From NCBI GenBank assembly GCA_035356615.1, contig DAOQSN010000021.1, forward strand, positions 29,786 to 93,785: a DNA stretch of 64,000 bases, in the 5' to 3' direction. Each line of letters begins with the position of its first letter. Position 1 is the first letter of the stretch. Positions 16,776-25,123 of the stretch are shown here, one piece after another. The notes beneath the pieces were generated by a model, which ran no database searches, was not told where the DNA came from, and saw nothing but the letters and a program-made list of their open reading frames with translations. Both the position numbers and the translations under genes were made by a program. This stretch comes from JAKQDH01 sp029558835. Its GTDB lineage: Bacteria > Planctomycetota > Phycisphaerae > UBA1845.

Positions 16776-17924
16776 TCAGTTGTTGCGGGAAATATCCCTG
16801 ACCCCCAGCGACCCGTCCGCAACGTCGATCTTGAACAATTGCGTCCGGCCGTCCGGCGTGACATAGGGCATCAGCCCGGTCCGCGTCAGCGCATCCAACA
16901 GCGGACGCTGATCGGTGGCATGCACCCCGTAAAACAGCAACTCCCGCAGCACATGTTCCTGATCGAACGTGTACTGCGGCGCGGGCAGGTACGGCAGCAC
17001 TGCCCCCACCGCAAAACGCTTGATCGTCTCCCCCTCCACCGCGACCCGCGGCAGATACAGCGCCCGCACGCTCGTCCAGCGCCCGTCCCGCACCACCACG
17101 CCCCGGTATTGACGCACCAGGTACTTCTGGTCCGGTGTCTCCTGCACGAACACGTCCGTGGCCTCGTCCGGCACGAAGTACTCTCGTACCAGACGCCTGC
17201 GCTCCGCATCATCGGGGGCGTTCAGAATGCCCGACCGCAACGCCAGATACTGCGGATAGCCGCTGAACGCCGCATCATTCCACACCACGCTGACTTCGAG
17301 CACGAACTCCCCGTTCGTCGCCCGCGGCACCACGCCGTTGGCCTCGGTGGTAATGCAACCCGGCAACTCGTCGATGCGCCCGCGTATCGTCTTGTCGCCG
17401 CCCTGCACCGGCAGGCAAAACACCTTCGCCGTCGGGGGCACGCAACTGACGTACAGCCCGCCGTTGCCGCTCAGGTCGGCCAGACCCGTCCGCGGGGCGG
17501 CCGGGCGACGCGGCTGCGCCGCCGGCGCCCCGCCCGACGCCACCACCGGCTGCACCTCCGGGCCCTTGCGATACTCGCGCACTGCCGGCAACACCGCCAG
17601 CCGCGCCACCACAACGACAATGATGATCAACGCCGCGAAGTAACACAGCCGGACCACCAGCCCGAACGGGTCGAAGCTCAGGCGGCGACCTGCGCCGCGC
17701 CTCCGCCACCACGGCGTTCGCCGCCGGGCCGCGGAGGGTTTCCCGGCGCCGGCCGGGGTGGACGGCTCCGCCAGCTCGCTCTCCCCGAACAGCACGTCCA
17801 ACCCGTGGTCCACCTGGTCGGGTACCGTGGCGGCCCGACCACAGTAAGAGCACCGGACCGCCTTGCCGGCGTCCTCGTCCTTGGCACGGACCGTGTGACC
17901 ACAATCCGCCTTGAACTCAATCAT
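16776..17924 (-). CDS. Zinc-ribbon, single-pass membrane protein in the nusA-infB operon
   Basis: The 382-aa protein begins with a zinc-finger-like segment (CGHTVRAKDEDAGKAVRCSYCG), where a CxH pair faces CxxC. A Ser/Pro/Arg-rich linker follows, then one transmembrane helix near residues 93-110 (LCYFAALIIIVVVVARLAV). The remaining 270 residues are predicted extracytoplasmic and match no family I recognise. Repeated motifs include DATDVFVQETPDQKYLVRQY and VRALYLPRVAVEG. The N-terminal ribbon resembles those in many planctomycete membrane proteins of unknown function. It lies between infB and DUF503, with gaps of 141 and 16 bases, so it is probably co-transcribed. No role in translation is implied by its sequence. 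Confidence 0.7.
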   Translation of the reverse strand: MIEFKADCGHTVRAKDEDAGKAVRCSYCGRAATVPDQVDHGLDVLFGESELAEPSTPAGAGKPSAARRRTPWWRRRGAGRRLSFDPFGLVVRLCYFAALIIIVVVVARLAVLPAVREYRKGPEVQPVVASGGAPAAQPRRPAAPRTGLADLSGNGGLYVSCVPPTAKVFCLPVQGGDKTIRGRIDELPGCITTEANGVVPRATNGEFVLEVSVVWNDAAFSGYPQYLALRSGILNAPDDAERRRLVREYFVPDEATDVFVQETPDQKYLVRQYRGVVVRDGRWTSVRALYLPRVAVEGETIKRFAVGAVLPYLPAPQYTFDQEHVLRELLFYGVHATDQRPLLDALTRTGLMPYVTPDGRTQLFKIDVADGSLGVRDISRNN

Positions 17925-18065
17925 ACCGCCCCGTCCGGTTGCAGGTTGCCCGCCTCGAGTGCCGGCGCCGCATCACCCGGTACCGCCGACTTGTCCCGTG
18001 CCCGCGCTGACGCCGGGCACTCTCGCCCCGGCACGCCGGCCCGTCGTTCCGGCCTCCTGTCCCGC

Positions 18066-20897
18066 CTACAGCGTCCGGGCGATCTTCACGACCTCGTACG
18101 TCTCCACCAGGTCGCCGACGTGCAGATCCTCGAAACCCTCGATACGCAGGCCGCACTCCAGCCCCGCCCGCACCTCCTTCACGTCATCCTTGAATCGACG
18201 CACCGACGCAAACTTGCATCCCTCGCGCACCACCACGCCGTCCCGGATGACCTTCGCCAGATGAGAACGTTCGACGACCCCGTCCAAAACGTAGCTGCCC
18301 GCCACCGCCCCCACCTTTGAAATGTGGAAGATATTCCGCACTTCCGCCTTCCCGCGGAACTCAATGCGCTCCTCCGGGGCCAGCAGGCCTTCCAGCGCCT
18401 TCTTAACCTCGTCCGCCACCTCGTAAATCACTCGGTACGCGCGAATCTCGACCCCATGCTCTTCCGCCAGCCGCCGCGCGCCCACCGCCGAGTCCACCCG
18501 GAACGCCACCACGATCCCCTCGCACGTAGCCGCCAGCAGCACATCGCTGTCGTTCACCGCCCCCACGCCGGTATGCCGGATCGTCAGACGCACCTCATCC
18601 GAGGGCAGCTCCGACAATGCCTGACGCAATGCCGCCAGACTGCCGTCCACGTCGGCCTTGATGATCAGGTTCAACTCCGGCGTCTCCTGCACATCCCGGC
18701 GCCGGAACATCTCCTCCAGCGTACGCACTTTCTGCGTCTGCAAGCGGGCACTGACCACCCGCTCATGCTGAATCTCGGTGGCCACGTCCTTGGCCGATTG
18801 CAGGTTGTCCACCCCGAACAACTGGTCGCCTGCCATCGGCACGTCGTCCAGACCCCAGACTTCCACCGGCGTCGCCGGACCCGCCTCCGCGATCCGCTCC
18901 CCGCGGTCGTTCAGCAGCGCCCGCACTTTGCCGAAGGCGCTGCCGCACACCACGATATCCCCCACGCGCAGCGTCCCCTCCTGCACCAGCAACCGCACCA
19001 CCGGCCCCACGCCCTCCTTGGTCTCCGCTTCGATCACCGTCCCCGTAGCCGGCAGGCTCGGGTCCGCCCGCAGGTTCAGCAGTTCACCCAGCGCCACAAT
19101 GTGTTGCAGCAGCTCCGCAATCCCCCGCCCGCTGACCACCGAGGTCGGGATCACATCGACCTCGCCCCCCCAGTCACCGCTGGGCGTCAAACCGTGCTCG
19201 GCAAGCTGCCCGTAAGTCTTCATCAGGTTCTGCTCGCCCAGGTCGATCTTCGTCAGCGCCACCACCACCGGCACGGCCGCCGCCTTCGCGTGGCTGATCG
19301 CCTCCACCGTCTGCGGCATCACTCCGTCGTCGGCCGCCACCGCCAGCACCACCACGTCCGTCATCTGCGCGCCCCGCGCGCGCATCGCCGAAAACGCATG
19401 ATGCCCAGGCGTGTCCAGGAACGTCACCCGCCCCACCGGCGTATCCAGCGCCCACGCACCGATGTGCTGCGTAATCCCGCCGTCCTCCGCCGCCGCCACC
19501 CGCGTCTTGCGGATCGCGTCCAGCAGGCTCGTCTTCCCGTGGTCCACGTGCCCCAGGATCGTCACCACCGGCGGCCGAGGCTCCTCCCGCAACCGCGGCC
19601 GGGCGGCGAAGTCCTCCTTCAACTGGTCCAGCTTCGACATGGCGGGAATGATCTCCACCTCTATTCCGAATTGCAGAGCCAGAAGCTCCGCAACCTCCGT
19701 AGGCAGAACCATGTTGATGTTGGCGACGATGCCATGCTCGCGCTGCAGCACCTGGACAAGCTGAAGGAAGTTCAGCCCCGTGCCGGCGCAGAAGTCCTTC
19801 ATGTGCACCGGCTCGTTGAGCACCACCCGGTCACGTCCGGGCGCTGCGGCCGCCACCGCCGTTCCCCCGCCGTGCTCCGACCTCCGGCGATGAATCCGCT
19901 TACCCGTGGCGGTTTTCAGGCGTTCACGCCGTTCCAGCAGATCCTGATCCCGCCACTCCAGCAGACGCTCCCCCGCCTCCGCCGCCCGCCCGGCGGCCCG
20001 GCGCGGGCTCATCCGCGGACGCCGCCCGCTGCGCTGGGCGGCGCGTTCCGCTTCCGTCCCCGGCGTCTCCGGAGAGGGTGGCGGAGCCTCCGCCGCCGGA
20101 CGACGTGCAGGGGCCGGACCCGGACGCCGAATCGGGAGGTTTCGGTCCGGCGCCTCGTAGCGTACCACCCGTGGACCCCGTAGACGCGCCGGCTCCGGCA
20201 CATGCTGCGGGCCTGCCGCGCGCACCGGTTCCCTCGGCTTCTCAGGTGCCGCCACGACCCCGACTGCCCCAGGCGCTCCATCGCCCTCCTGAGGGCCGGC
20301 ACCCGCTGCCGCCGTCACCACTGCTGGTGGCACGGGCGCCGCCGGCGTCACCTCGCCAACCGCTTCCGCCGCGGTGCCCTCTGCCACCACACCCGCCTCT
20401 GCCACCGTAGCGGCGGCCGTACCAGGCAGCGCTACACCTTCTGCGACCACCACCGGTGGCGCCGGCAGAGCCGGCGCCGCTTCCGCAGCAACCGCTGCAG
20501 GTGCCTCTGCGGCTACAACCTGGGGCACCGCAACCAACTCCGGCGGAACCTCGCCCGGGCGGGGAACCTCAGCCACCGCTACCGCGGACCCCTCGGCCTC
20601 CAACTCCGGAATACCCAGTTCAGCCGCGGCCGCCTGCTCGCCGCCCAAGTCCTCTTCCGCCGCTTTCCGCTGCCGCCGCGGGCGGACCCGCACCTTGCCC
20701 AGATCGACGCGCTCGGCCGTCTCCAACACCGTGCCGTGCGCCCCCTCGCTGAACCACTCCCGAATCGTCGCGTCCAGCCCCGCGCTCAGCGTCGACATGT
20801 GGTTCTTCACCACGTCGCCCAACCCCTCCGCTCGACACTTGTCGAGAATCGCCTTGCTGGAGACGTTGAGCTCCTTCGCCAGGATGTGAACTCGCAT
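18066..20897 (-). CDS. infB: Translation initiation factor IF-2
   Basis: IF-2 is the GTPase that places initiator tRNA in the ribosomal P site. The ATG at 20897 gives MRVHILAKELNVSSKAILDK, the standard IF2 N-domain start; an ATG 21 bases earlier lacks a usable RBS. Total 943 aa. A long Ala/Pro/Glu-rich linker (about residues 60-330) precedes the G domain. G1 is GHVDHGKTSLL near residue 448, with DTPGHHAFSAMRARG and NKxD-type TKID downstream. The C-terminal half holds beta-barrel domains and the fMet-tRNA-binding C2 region (VGAVAGSYVLDGVVERSHLA). The linker is longer than in E. coli. There are 255 bases between nusA's stop and this start with nothing notable. Confidence 0.97.
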   Translation of the reverse strand: MRVHILAKELNVSSKAILDKCRAEGLGDVVKNHMSTLSAGLDATIREWFSEGAHGTVLETAERVDLGKVRVRPRRQRKAAEEDLGGEQAAAAELGIPELEAEGSAVAVAEVPRPGEVPPELVAVPQVVAAEAPAAVAAEAAPALPAPPVVVAEGVALPGTAAATVAEAGVVAEGTAAEAVGEVTPAAPVPPAVVTAAAGAGPQEGDGAPGAVGVVAAPEKPREPVRAAGPQHVPEPARLRGPRVVRYEAPDRNLPIRRPGPAPARRPAAEAPPPSPETPGTEAERAAQRSGRRPRMSPRRAAGRAAEAGERLLEWRDQDLLERRERLKTATGKRIHRRRSEHGGGTAVAAAAPGRDRVVLNEPVHMKDFCAGTGLNFLQLVQVLQREHGIVANINMVLPTEVAELLALQFGIEVEIIPAMSKLDQLKEDFAARPRLREEPRPPVVTILGHVDHGKTSLLDAIRKTRVAAAEDGGITQHIGAWALDTPVGRVTFLDTPGHHAFSAMRARGAQMTDVVVLAVAADDGVMPQTVEAISHAKAAAVPVVVALTKIDLGEQNLMKTYGQLAEHGLTPSGDWGGEVDVIPTSVVSGRGIAELLQHIVALGELLNLRADPSLPATGTVIEAETKEGVGPVVRLLVQEGTLRVGDIVVCGSAFGKVRALLNDRGERIAEAGPATPVEVWGLDDVPMAGDQLFGVDNLQSAKDVATEIQHERVVSARLQTQKVRTLEEMFRRRDVQETPELNLIIKADVDGSLAALRQALSELPSDEVRLTIRHTGVGAVNDSDVLLAATCEGIVVAFRVDSAVGARRLAEEHGVEIRAYRVIYEVADEVKKALEGLLAPEERIEFRGKAEVRNIFHISKVGAVAGSYVLDGVVERSHLAKVIRDGVVVREGCKFASVRRFKDDVKEVRAGLECGLRIEGFEDLHVGDLVETYEVVKIARTL

Positions 20898-21152
20898 CTT
20901 ATCCGCCAACGCTCTCATCCTCGCTTGCCGTCGGTGCCGACTTTCACGACCAAGACCCCGCCAGGCCTACAGTCGGCTCCGTCCCGTTGTCCCCATCCCG
21001 GCCGAATGCCGCTTACCCTTGTTCTCGTCCGCCGTGAACCAACACCCGGAACGACCATCGCCTTTGCCCTGGTTGGCTCACACATGTATCCCATATTGAC
21101 GCGCCGCCAGTGTCCAACTCTCGCCTCAGCCTGCCCGCAGACCTCGAGGCCA

Positions 21153-22634
21153 CTACTCCGCTTTAGACTTCGCTTCCCCGTTTGCCTCCTCCGCCGCGGC
21201 CGGGTGCCCGAAACGACCCCGCACCGCCGCCGCCATCTCATCACTCATCCCCACGCCGCTCTCCACAGCCTCCGCGGTCGCTTCCGATAGCAGGGCCGCG
21301 CCCGCGCCACCTGGTCCCTGCCCCTCGCTTGGTTCGCCGCCGGCACCGGCAGCTCCGGCGCCCGCCACAGTTCCCGCCGGCTCGGCGCCGCCGACCTGGG
21401 CCGCCTCGCCTTCAGCGCCCGCGGTGGCAGCGGCGGCCGCGGCCGCTGCCGCCGCTGCCGCCGCTGCGGCCTTCGCCGCCTGCACCTCGGCCGCGATCCG
21501 CTCCGCCTCCCGTTCCGCCGTCTCGATGATCTTGCCCGCCAGCTCCACCGCCAGTTCCAGTTCCTCCACCAGCGGCTCCGTCCCCACGGCCGCCAGGTCC
21601 GCCAGCGACACGATCCCCAGCGCCAGCAGCTTGTCGAGCATCAGGTCTTCGACGCCCTCAATCTGCTTGAGCGCCTTCTCCATGTCGTCCATGTTCTTGT
21701 CGTATTCCGCCGGTGTGAGGATGTCGACGTCCCATCCCGTCAGCCGGGCCGCCAACCGCACGTTCTGCCCGCGCTTCCCGATCGCCAGCGAGAGCTGGTC
21801 CTCCGCGACCACTACCGTGGCCTTGCCCAACTCGAAGCACAGGAACGTCTCCTTCACCTCCGCCGGCTTCAACGCATTGCTGATGAGAATCTGCGACGAC
21901 TCGTTCCAGCGAACGATGTCGATCTTCTCCCCGCCCAGCTCATCCACAATGTTGCGAATGCGGCTGCCCCGCACGCCCACGCACGCCCCCACCGGGTCCA
22001 CCTTCGCGTCAATGCTGGAAACAGCGATCTTCGTACGGTACCCCGCCTCGCGGGCCAACGCGCGAATCTCGATCACCCGCTCGCCGACCTCCGGAACCTC
22101 CAGCTCAAACAGCTTGCGGATGTAGTCCGGATGCGTCTGGGTCAGCACGATCTTGATCTGGCTGGGCGACTCCCGCACGTCCAGGATCATCGCCCGTATC
22201 CGCTCACCCGCCTGATGCGTCTGCCCCGGTATCTGCTCGCTCCGCGGCAGAAACCCCTCGCCACGACCGAGGTTCACGACCAGCCCCCCGGCCTCGTACC
22301 GGGCCACCTGCCCGGTTACGATCGTCCCCACCCGGGCCGAGTATTCCTCAAACAGCGAGTTCCGCTCATCTTCGCGGATGCGCTGGATCATCACCTGCTT
22401 GGCCGTCTGCGCCGCGATGCGCCCCAGCGTCTTCAGATCGATGGGCTTGGCGTCGATGGTGGCCGTGATGTCGCCGGACACCCGCTCAATCTGGACGACG
22501 ATGTCGCCCGTCTCGCCGAACGCGCGGCGCGCGGCCGACACCATCGCCGCCTCCAGATCGAGGAAGACGGCTTCCTTGTCGATGTTCTTATCCCGACTGA
22601 TCGAGTCCACGAACCTGAGGAGGTCGGCGTTCAT
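21153..22634 (-). CDS. nusA: Transcription termination/antitermination factor NusA
   Basis: NusA binds RNA polymerase and nascent RNA. The 493-aa protein has the N-terminal RNAP-binding domain (residues 1-125, from MNADLLRFVDSISRDKNIDK). An S1 domain follows (VGTIVTGQVARYEAGGLVVN), then KH domains with VGACVGVRGSRIRNIVDELG and LSLAIGKRGQNVRLAARLTG. A HhH-like region comes next, and then an unusual Ala-rich extension with a run of about 15 alanines near residues 390-410. The start is fixed by an exceptionally strong Shine-Dalgarno. It is the first gene of the operon; the usual rimP upstream is absent here. The leader contains a terminator-like hairpin. Confidence 0.97.
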   Translation of the reverse strand: MNADLLRFVDSISRDKNIDKEAVFLDLEAAMVSAARRAFGETGDIVVQIERVSGDITATIDAKPIDLKTLGRIAAQTAKQVMIQRIREDERNSLFEEYSARVGTIVTGQVARYEAGGLVVNLGRGEGFLPRSEQIPGQTHQAGERIRAMILDVRESPSQIKIVLTQTHPDYIRKLFELEVPEVGERVIEIRALAREAGYRTKIAVSSIDAKVDPVGACVGVRGSRIRNIVDELGGEKIDIVRWNESSQILISNALKPAEVKETFLCFELGKATVVVAEDQLSLAIGKRGQNVRLAARLTGWDVDILTPAEYDKNMDDMEKALKQIEGVEDLMLDKLLALGIVSLADLAAVGTEPLVEELELAVELAGKIIETAEREAERIAAEVQAAKAAAAAAAAAAAAAAATAGAEGEAAQVGGAEPAGTVAGAGAAGAGGEPSEGQGPGGAGAALLSEATAEAVESGVGMSDEMAAAVRGRFGHPAAAEEANGEAKSKAE

Positions 22635-22642
22635 GATGGACC

Positions 22643-22654
22643 GATCACCTCCTT
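22643..22654 (-). promoter_or_regulatory. Perfect 12-nt Shine-Dalgarno sequence of nusA
   Basis: The minus strand reads AAGGAGGTGATC. That is the full complement of the usual 16S rRNA 3' end, and it ends 8 nt before the nusA ATG. Confidence 0.85.
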
Positions 22655-22758
22655 ACGTTGCGGCCGAGCCGCCCCGCCCCACGGGCTCCCGGCCGGCGAA
22701 CATCCATGCCTCACTCGACGCCGTGCCCCAACCCCACTGCTCCGCTCCCTCGCGGAAC

Positions 22759-22792
22759 AAAAAAACCGTGGGCGCAAACTGCGGTCCCACGG
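22759..22792 (-). terminator. Rho-independent-type terminator inside the nusA leader
   Basis: On the minus strand CCGTGGG (22792-22786) pairs with CCCACGG (22772-22766) around a 13-nt loop, followed by seven T residues (22765-22759). It lies 125 nt upstream of the nusA ATG and about 310 nt downstream of the predicted transcription start. It therefore either attenuates the operon or ends a separate small RNA. Confidence 0.7.
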
Positions 22793-23108
22793 GGGGTGCC
22801 CGGTCGCGGCGGGAACCTCAGGTTGGGCTGGTCAACGCATCGCGCTGCTCCGCAAGCGTAAGAGCCAACAAACAAACCTGACCCGCGCCGGCAGCCAATC
22901 GCCGCCGCCGCTCCCGCCGACATCCGCGCGCACCAACTCACCTCAGCCCGCGCGCTCACCCCCACGCGTTCCGTTACCGGACCGTGGGGTGCGGCCACAA
23001 CGCGGATGGGCGTCCCCGCGGGAACGTCTCGTTCTCGCATCGCCGGCTGACGCCGGCCCGTACGGTCCCTTATCGGCGTTCCGGGCCGCCTCAACCAAGC
23101 GGGACGCG

Positions 23109-23136
23109 ATTATAGAACCCCCACCTGCCCTGTCAA
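23109..23136 (-). promoter_or_regulatory. Strong sigma70-type promoter of the nusA-infB operon
   Basis: The minus strand reads TTGACA (23136-23131), a 16-nt spacer and TATAAT (23114-23109), both hexamers perfect. The leader to nusA would be about 470 nt. Confidence 0.75.
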
Positions 23137-23472
23137 TTCAAGCTTCCGACCTGCCACCAGCCACACGCGCCCCATCGGTGGACGATTACCGACAGCCTGA
23201 ACACCCACCTGATCCTTCACTCAATTACATAAAGACTTAAATCAAGCCAGATTTACTGAAACACGTGTGACCCGACGACGGCGACACGATGACTGGCGCA
23301 ACCACCCGAGGTAGCCGGATGCCGTTGCGACCCTCGCCCGCGGCTGCCACAACAAGCTCGCCCGTTACTGGAACCCGGCCGCGTCCGCCGGCCGGAGGAA
23401 CCACCTGCGCCCGCGTTCCCGCTCGGGGTTACCATACCATGAGGCTATTGCCAGCCGGTGGAGGTCTCGATC

Positions 23473-24894
23473 GTGACAAGACACGGCGCTGCCATCCGTC
23501 ACGGCGGCCAAGCGTTTCGGGTCTCGGGGACGCGCCGCACCGTGATGACCATGGCCATCCCGGTGATTCTGCTCAGCGGTATCTGCGTCGCGCAGGTGCC
23601 GTCGTCTCCGGCTGCCGGTGACGCGGGGAATGCCTCGGCCACCCTCACCGAGCGGTTGGAACGCTACTTCCAAACACCGCAAGCCAAGGACAGGCAACGG
23701 CTGCTCGCCGACATCGAGGCCGAAGCCGGGGGAGACGCCCAGGCCATCGCAGCGCTACTGCCGACGCTCCAGTTCTGGAAGGCGCTCCCGACGACCGACG
23801 GTCGGTGTCGGGCCGAGCCCGACGGTCTGCCAGGCTTCGAGGTCGTCTACCGCCTGCCGCCCGAATACAGCGAGCGCGAGCGGCACACGGTACTTGTCTG
23901 CGTGCCGGGCCCGGATTCCAGCCCTGACCGCACGTTCGATCTTGCCCGCCACTACTGTGGTGACACCTTGCGCAACTTCGTGCTCGCCGCGCCGACCATC
24001 CCCCTCGACCCGCGCTTCCATGCCGGCGAAACGACCGCCCGCCAGGTGGCCGCCCTGCTCTACGCCCTGCGCCGCACGGTCCACAGGGACGCCCAGGCCA
24101 CGTTCCTGTTCGGTGCCCAGCAGGGCGCGGACGCCGGATGGATGGTGCTGCTCGGCCGGCCGCTTGACTTCGCCGGCGCCATGCTGGTCGACGGCGCCGC
24201 CCCGTTGCCGTACCCCCGGCAGGTCTACCCGCTGCTGCTCGACAACCTGCGGCAAGTGCCGGTGGTAGCGATCTGGAGGAACGCCCAGGAGAGCGAGCCG
24301 AGCAGCCGCGTGCGGACCGTGGACGCCCACCATCGGCTCATTGCGGCATGGGCCCGCCAGCACGGGTTGCCCATCACCGCGTTGCCCTACGAAGGCCGGT
24401 TGGACGCCGCCGCCGTGCAACCGGCACTGACGCAGCTCCTGGCGTCGCGCCGCGCGCCGAACCCAGTGCCGATTCAGCACCGCTTCCGCTTCCCCGCCCA
24501 GGGCCACGCCGATTGGCTGCACCAGGACCGGTTTCGTGACGACCCGTGGACGGACGACCAACTCTCCATCCTCGTGGCACCGGGAGTGGACGCCGACGAG
24601 TTCATCACCGGGGTGATCCGGCCCCGCCTGGCGTTGCTGGCCGGCAGGATCGAGGGTCAGCACATCACCGTCTCCTGTGCGCGCTGCAACGGCATCGAGA
24701 TCGAACTCGGCCCCGGGGCGGTGGACTTCGCCCAGCCGGTGGAACTGGAATGCAACGGTCAGAAGCGTCACGAGCGGCTGGCCAAGCCGAGCTGCGCCAC
24801 ACTCCTGGAGACGGCGTACCAGCGGTGGGACTTCCAGAACCTCGTCCTGACGCGCCTGTCGGTCCCCGTGCGCAGCGACGCGCGAGGCGATTGA
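23473..24894 (+). CDS. Secreted alpha/beta-hydrolase-like protein
   Basis: The GTG at 23473 is chosen because GGAGGT lies 7 nt upstream. This gives 473 aa with a signal-anchor-like start (VMTMAIPVILLSGICVAQVP) after a basic N-region. The middle resembles a serine hydrolase or peptidase fold: HTVLVCVPGPDSSPDRTF as an oxyanion-type strand, and FLFGAQQGADAGWMVLLGRP at the nucleophile elbow. The elbow reads FGAQQGA where an active hydrolase would have GxSxG, so the nucleophile may be lost. A C-terminal region includes an isolated CxxC (VSCARCNGIEIELGPG). Upstream is the nusA divergent region and downstream a repeat and the FHA gene. The activity is unknown. Confidence 0.7.
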   Translation: MTRHGAAIRHGGQAFRVSGTRRTVMTMAIPVILLSGICVAQVPSSPAAGDAGNASATLTERLERYFQTPQAKDRQRLLADIEAEAGGDAQAIAALLPTLQFWKALPTTDGRCRAEPDGLPGFEVVYRLPPEYSERERHTVLVCVPGPDSSPDRTFDLARHYCGDTLRNFVLAAPTIPLDPRFHAGETTARQVAALLYALRRTVHRDAQATFLFGAQQGADAGWMVLLGRPLDFAGAMLVDGAAPLPYPRQVYPLLLDNLRQVPVVAIWRNAQESEPSSRVRTVDAHHRLIAAWARQHGLPITALPYEGRLDAAAVQPALTQLLASRRAPNPVPIQHRFRFPAQGHADWLHQDRFRDDPWTDDQLSILVAPGVDADEFITGVIRPRLALLAGRIEGQHITVSCARCNGIEIELGPGAVDFAQPVELECNGQKRHERLAKPSCATLLETAYQRWDFQNLVLTRLSVPVRSDARGD

Positions 24895-24911
24895 GCGGCT
24901 CCGCCGGAGCC

Positions 24912-25049
24912 GGGTAGCGCATGGCCAAGCGCAGCGCCGCCATGCCGAATGACTCGGCCAAACCCCGCCCCGTCGCATCCATGCCCTCGCGCACGCGTGC
25001 CCAAGTCCACCAGCGGCATGCGGGCGCCTTCGGCTTGGGCATGCCACCC
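24912..25049. repeat. Dispersed palindrome, copy D
   Basis: It begins GGGTAGCGCATGGCCAAGCG at 24912 and ends GCCTTCGGCTTGGGCATGCC-ACCC at 25049. The left end has diverged by a small change in GGGTGGCATG. It lies 18 bases past the stop of the hydrolase-like gene. Confidence 0.85.
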
Positions 25050-25087
25050 TGACCCTCCGCCTGCCGGTGGTTGTGAATGGCACTCGC

Positions 25088-25115
25088 TTGCCAAGATCGG
25101 CAACCAGGGTATAAC
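25088..25115 (+). promoter_or_regulatory. Promoter with possible leaderless start for the FHA gene
   Basis: TTGCCA (25088-25093), a 16-nt spacer, then TATAAC (25110-25115). The ATG at 25124 follows after only 8 bases and there is no SD, so transcription should begin at or next to the start codon. Confidence 0.5.
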
Positions 25116-25123
25116 TCGCGCCT

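Larger units (their letters stand above)
22635..23472. other. Divergent intergenic region with nusA leader
   Basis: These 838 bases separate nusA (minus) from the secreted hydrolase-like gene (plus). On the minus strand they hold a promoter (23136-23109), about 310 nt of transcribed leader, a terminator-like hairpin (22792-22759) and a strong SD. No rimP or other protein is supported. The 23137-23290 part is notably AT-richer than its surroundings. Confidence 0.65.

Noticed and set aside
18324..20183. Long plus-strand open frame opposite infB
   Set aside because: Antisense of a clear IF-2 gene; composition is that of a shadow frame with no domain.
23137..23290. A possible small RNA or gene in the AT-rich stretch
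   Set aside because: No frame, fold or promoter strong enough was seen; kept as part of the divergent region.
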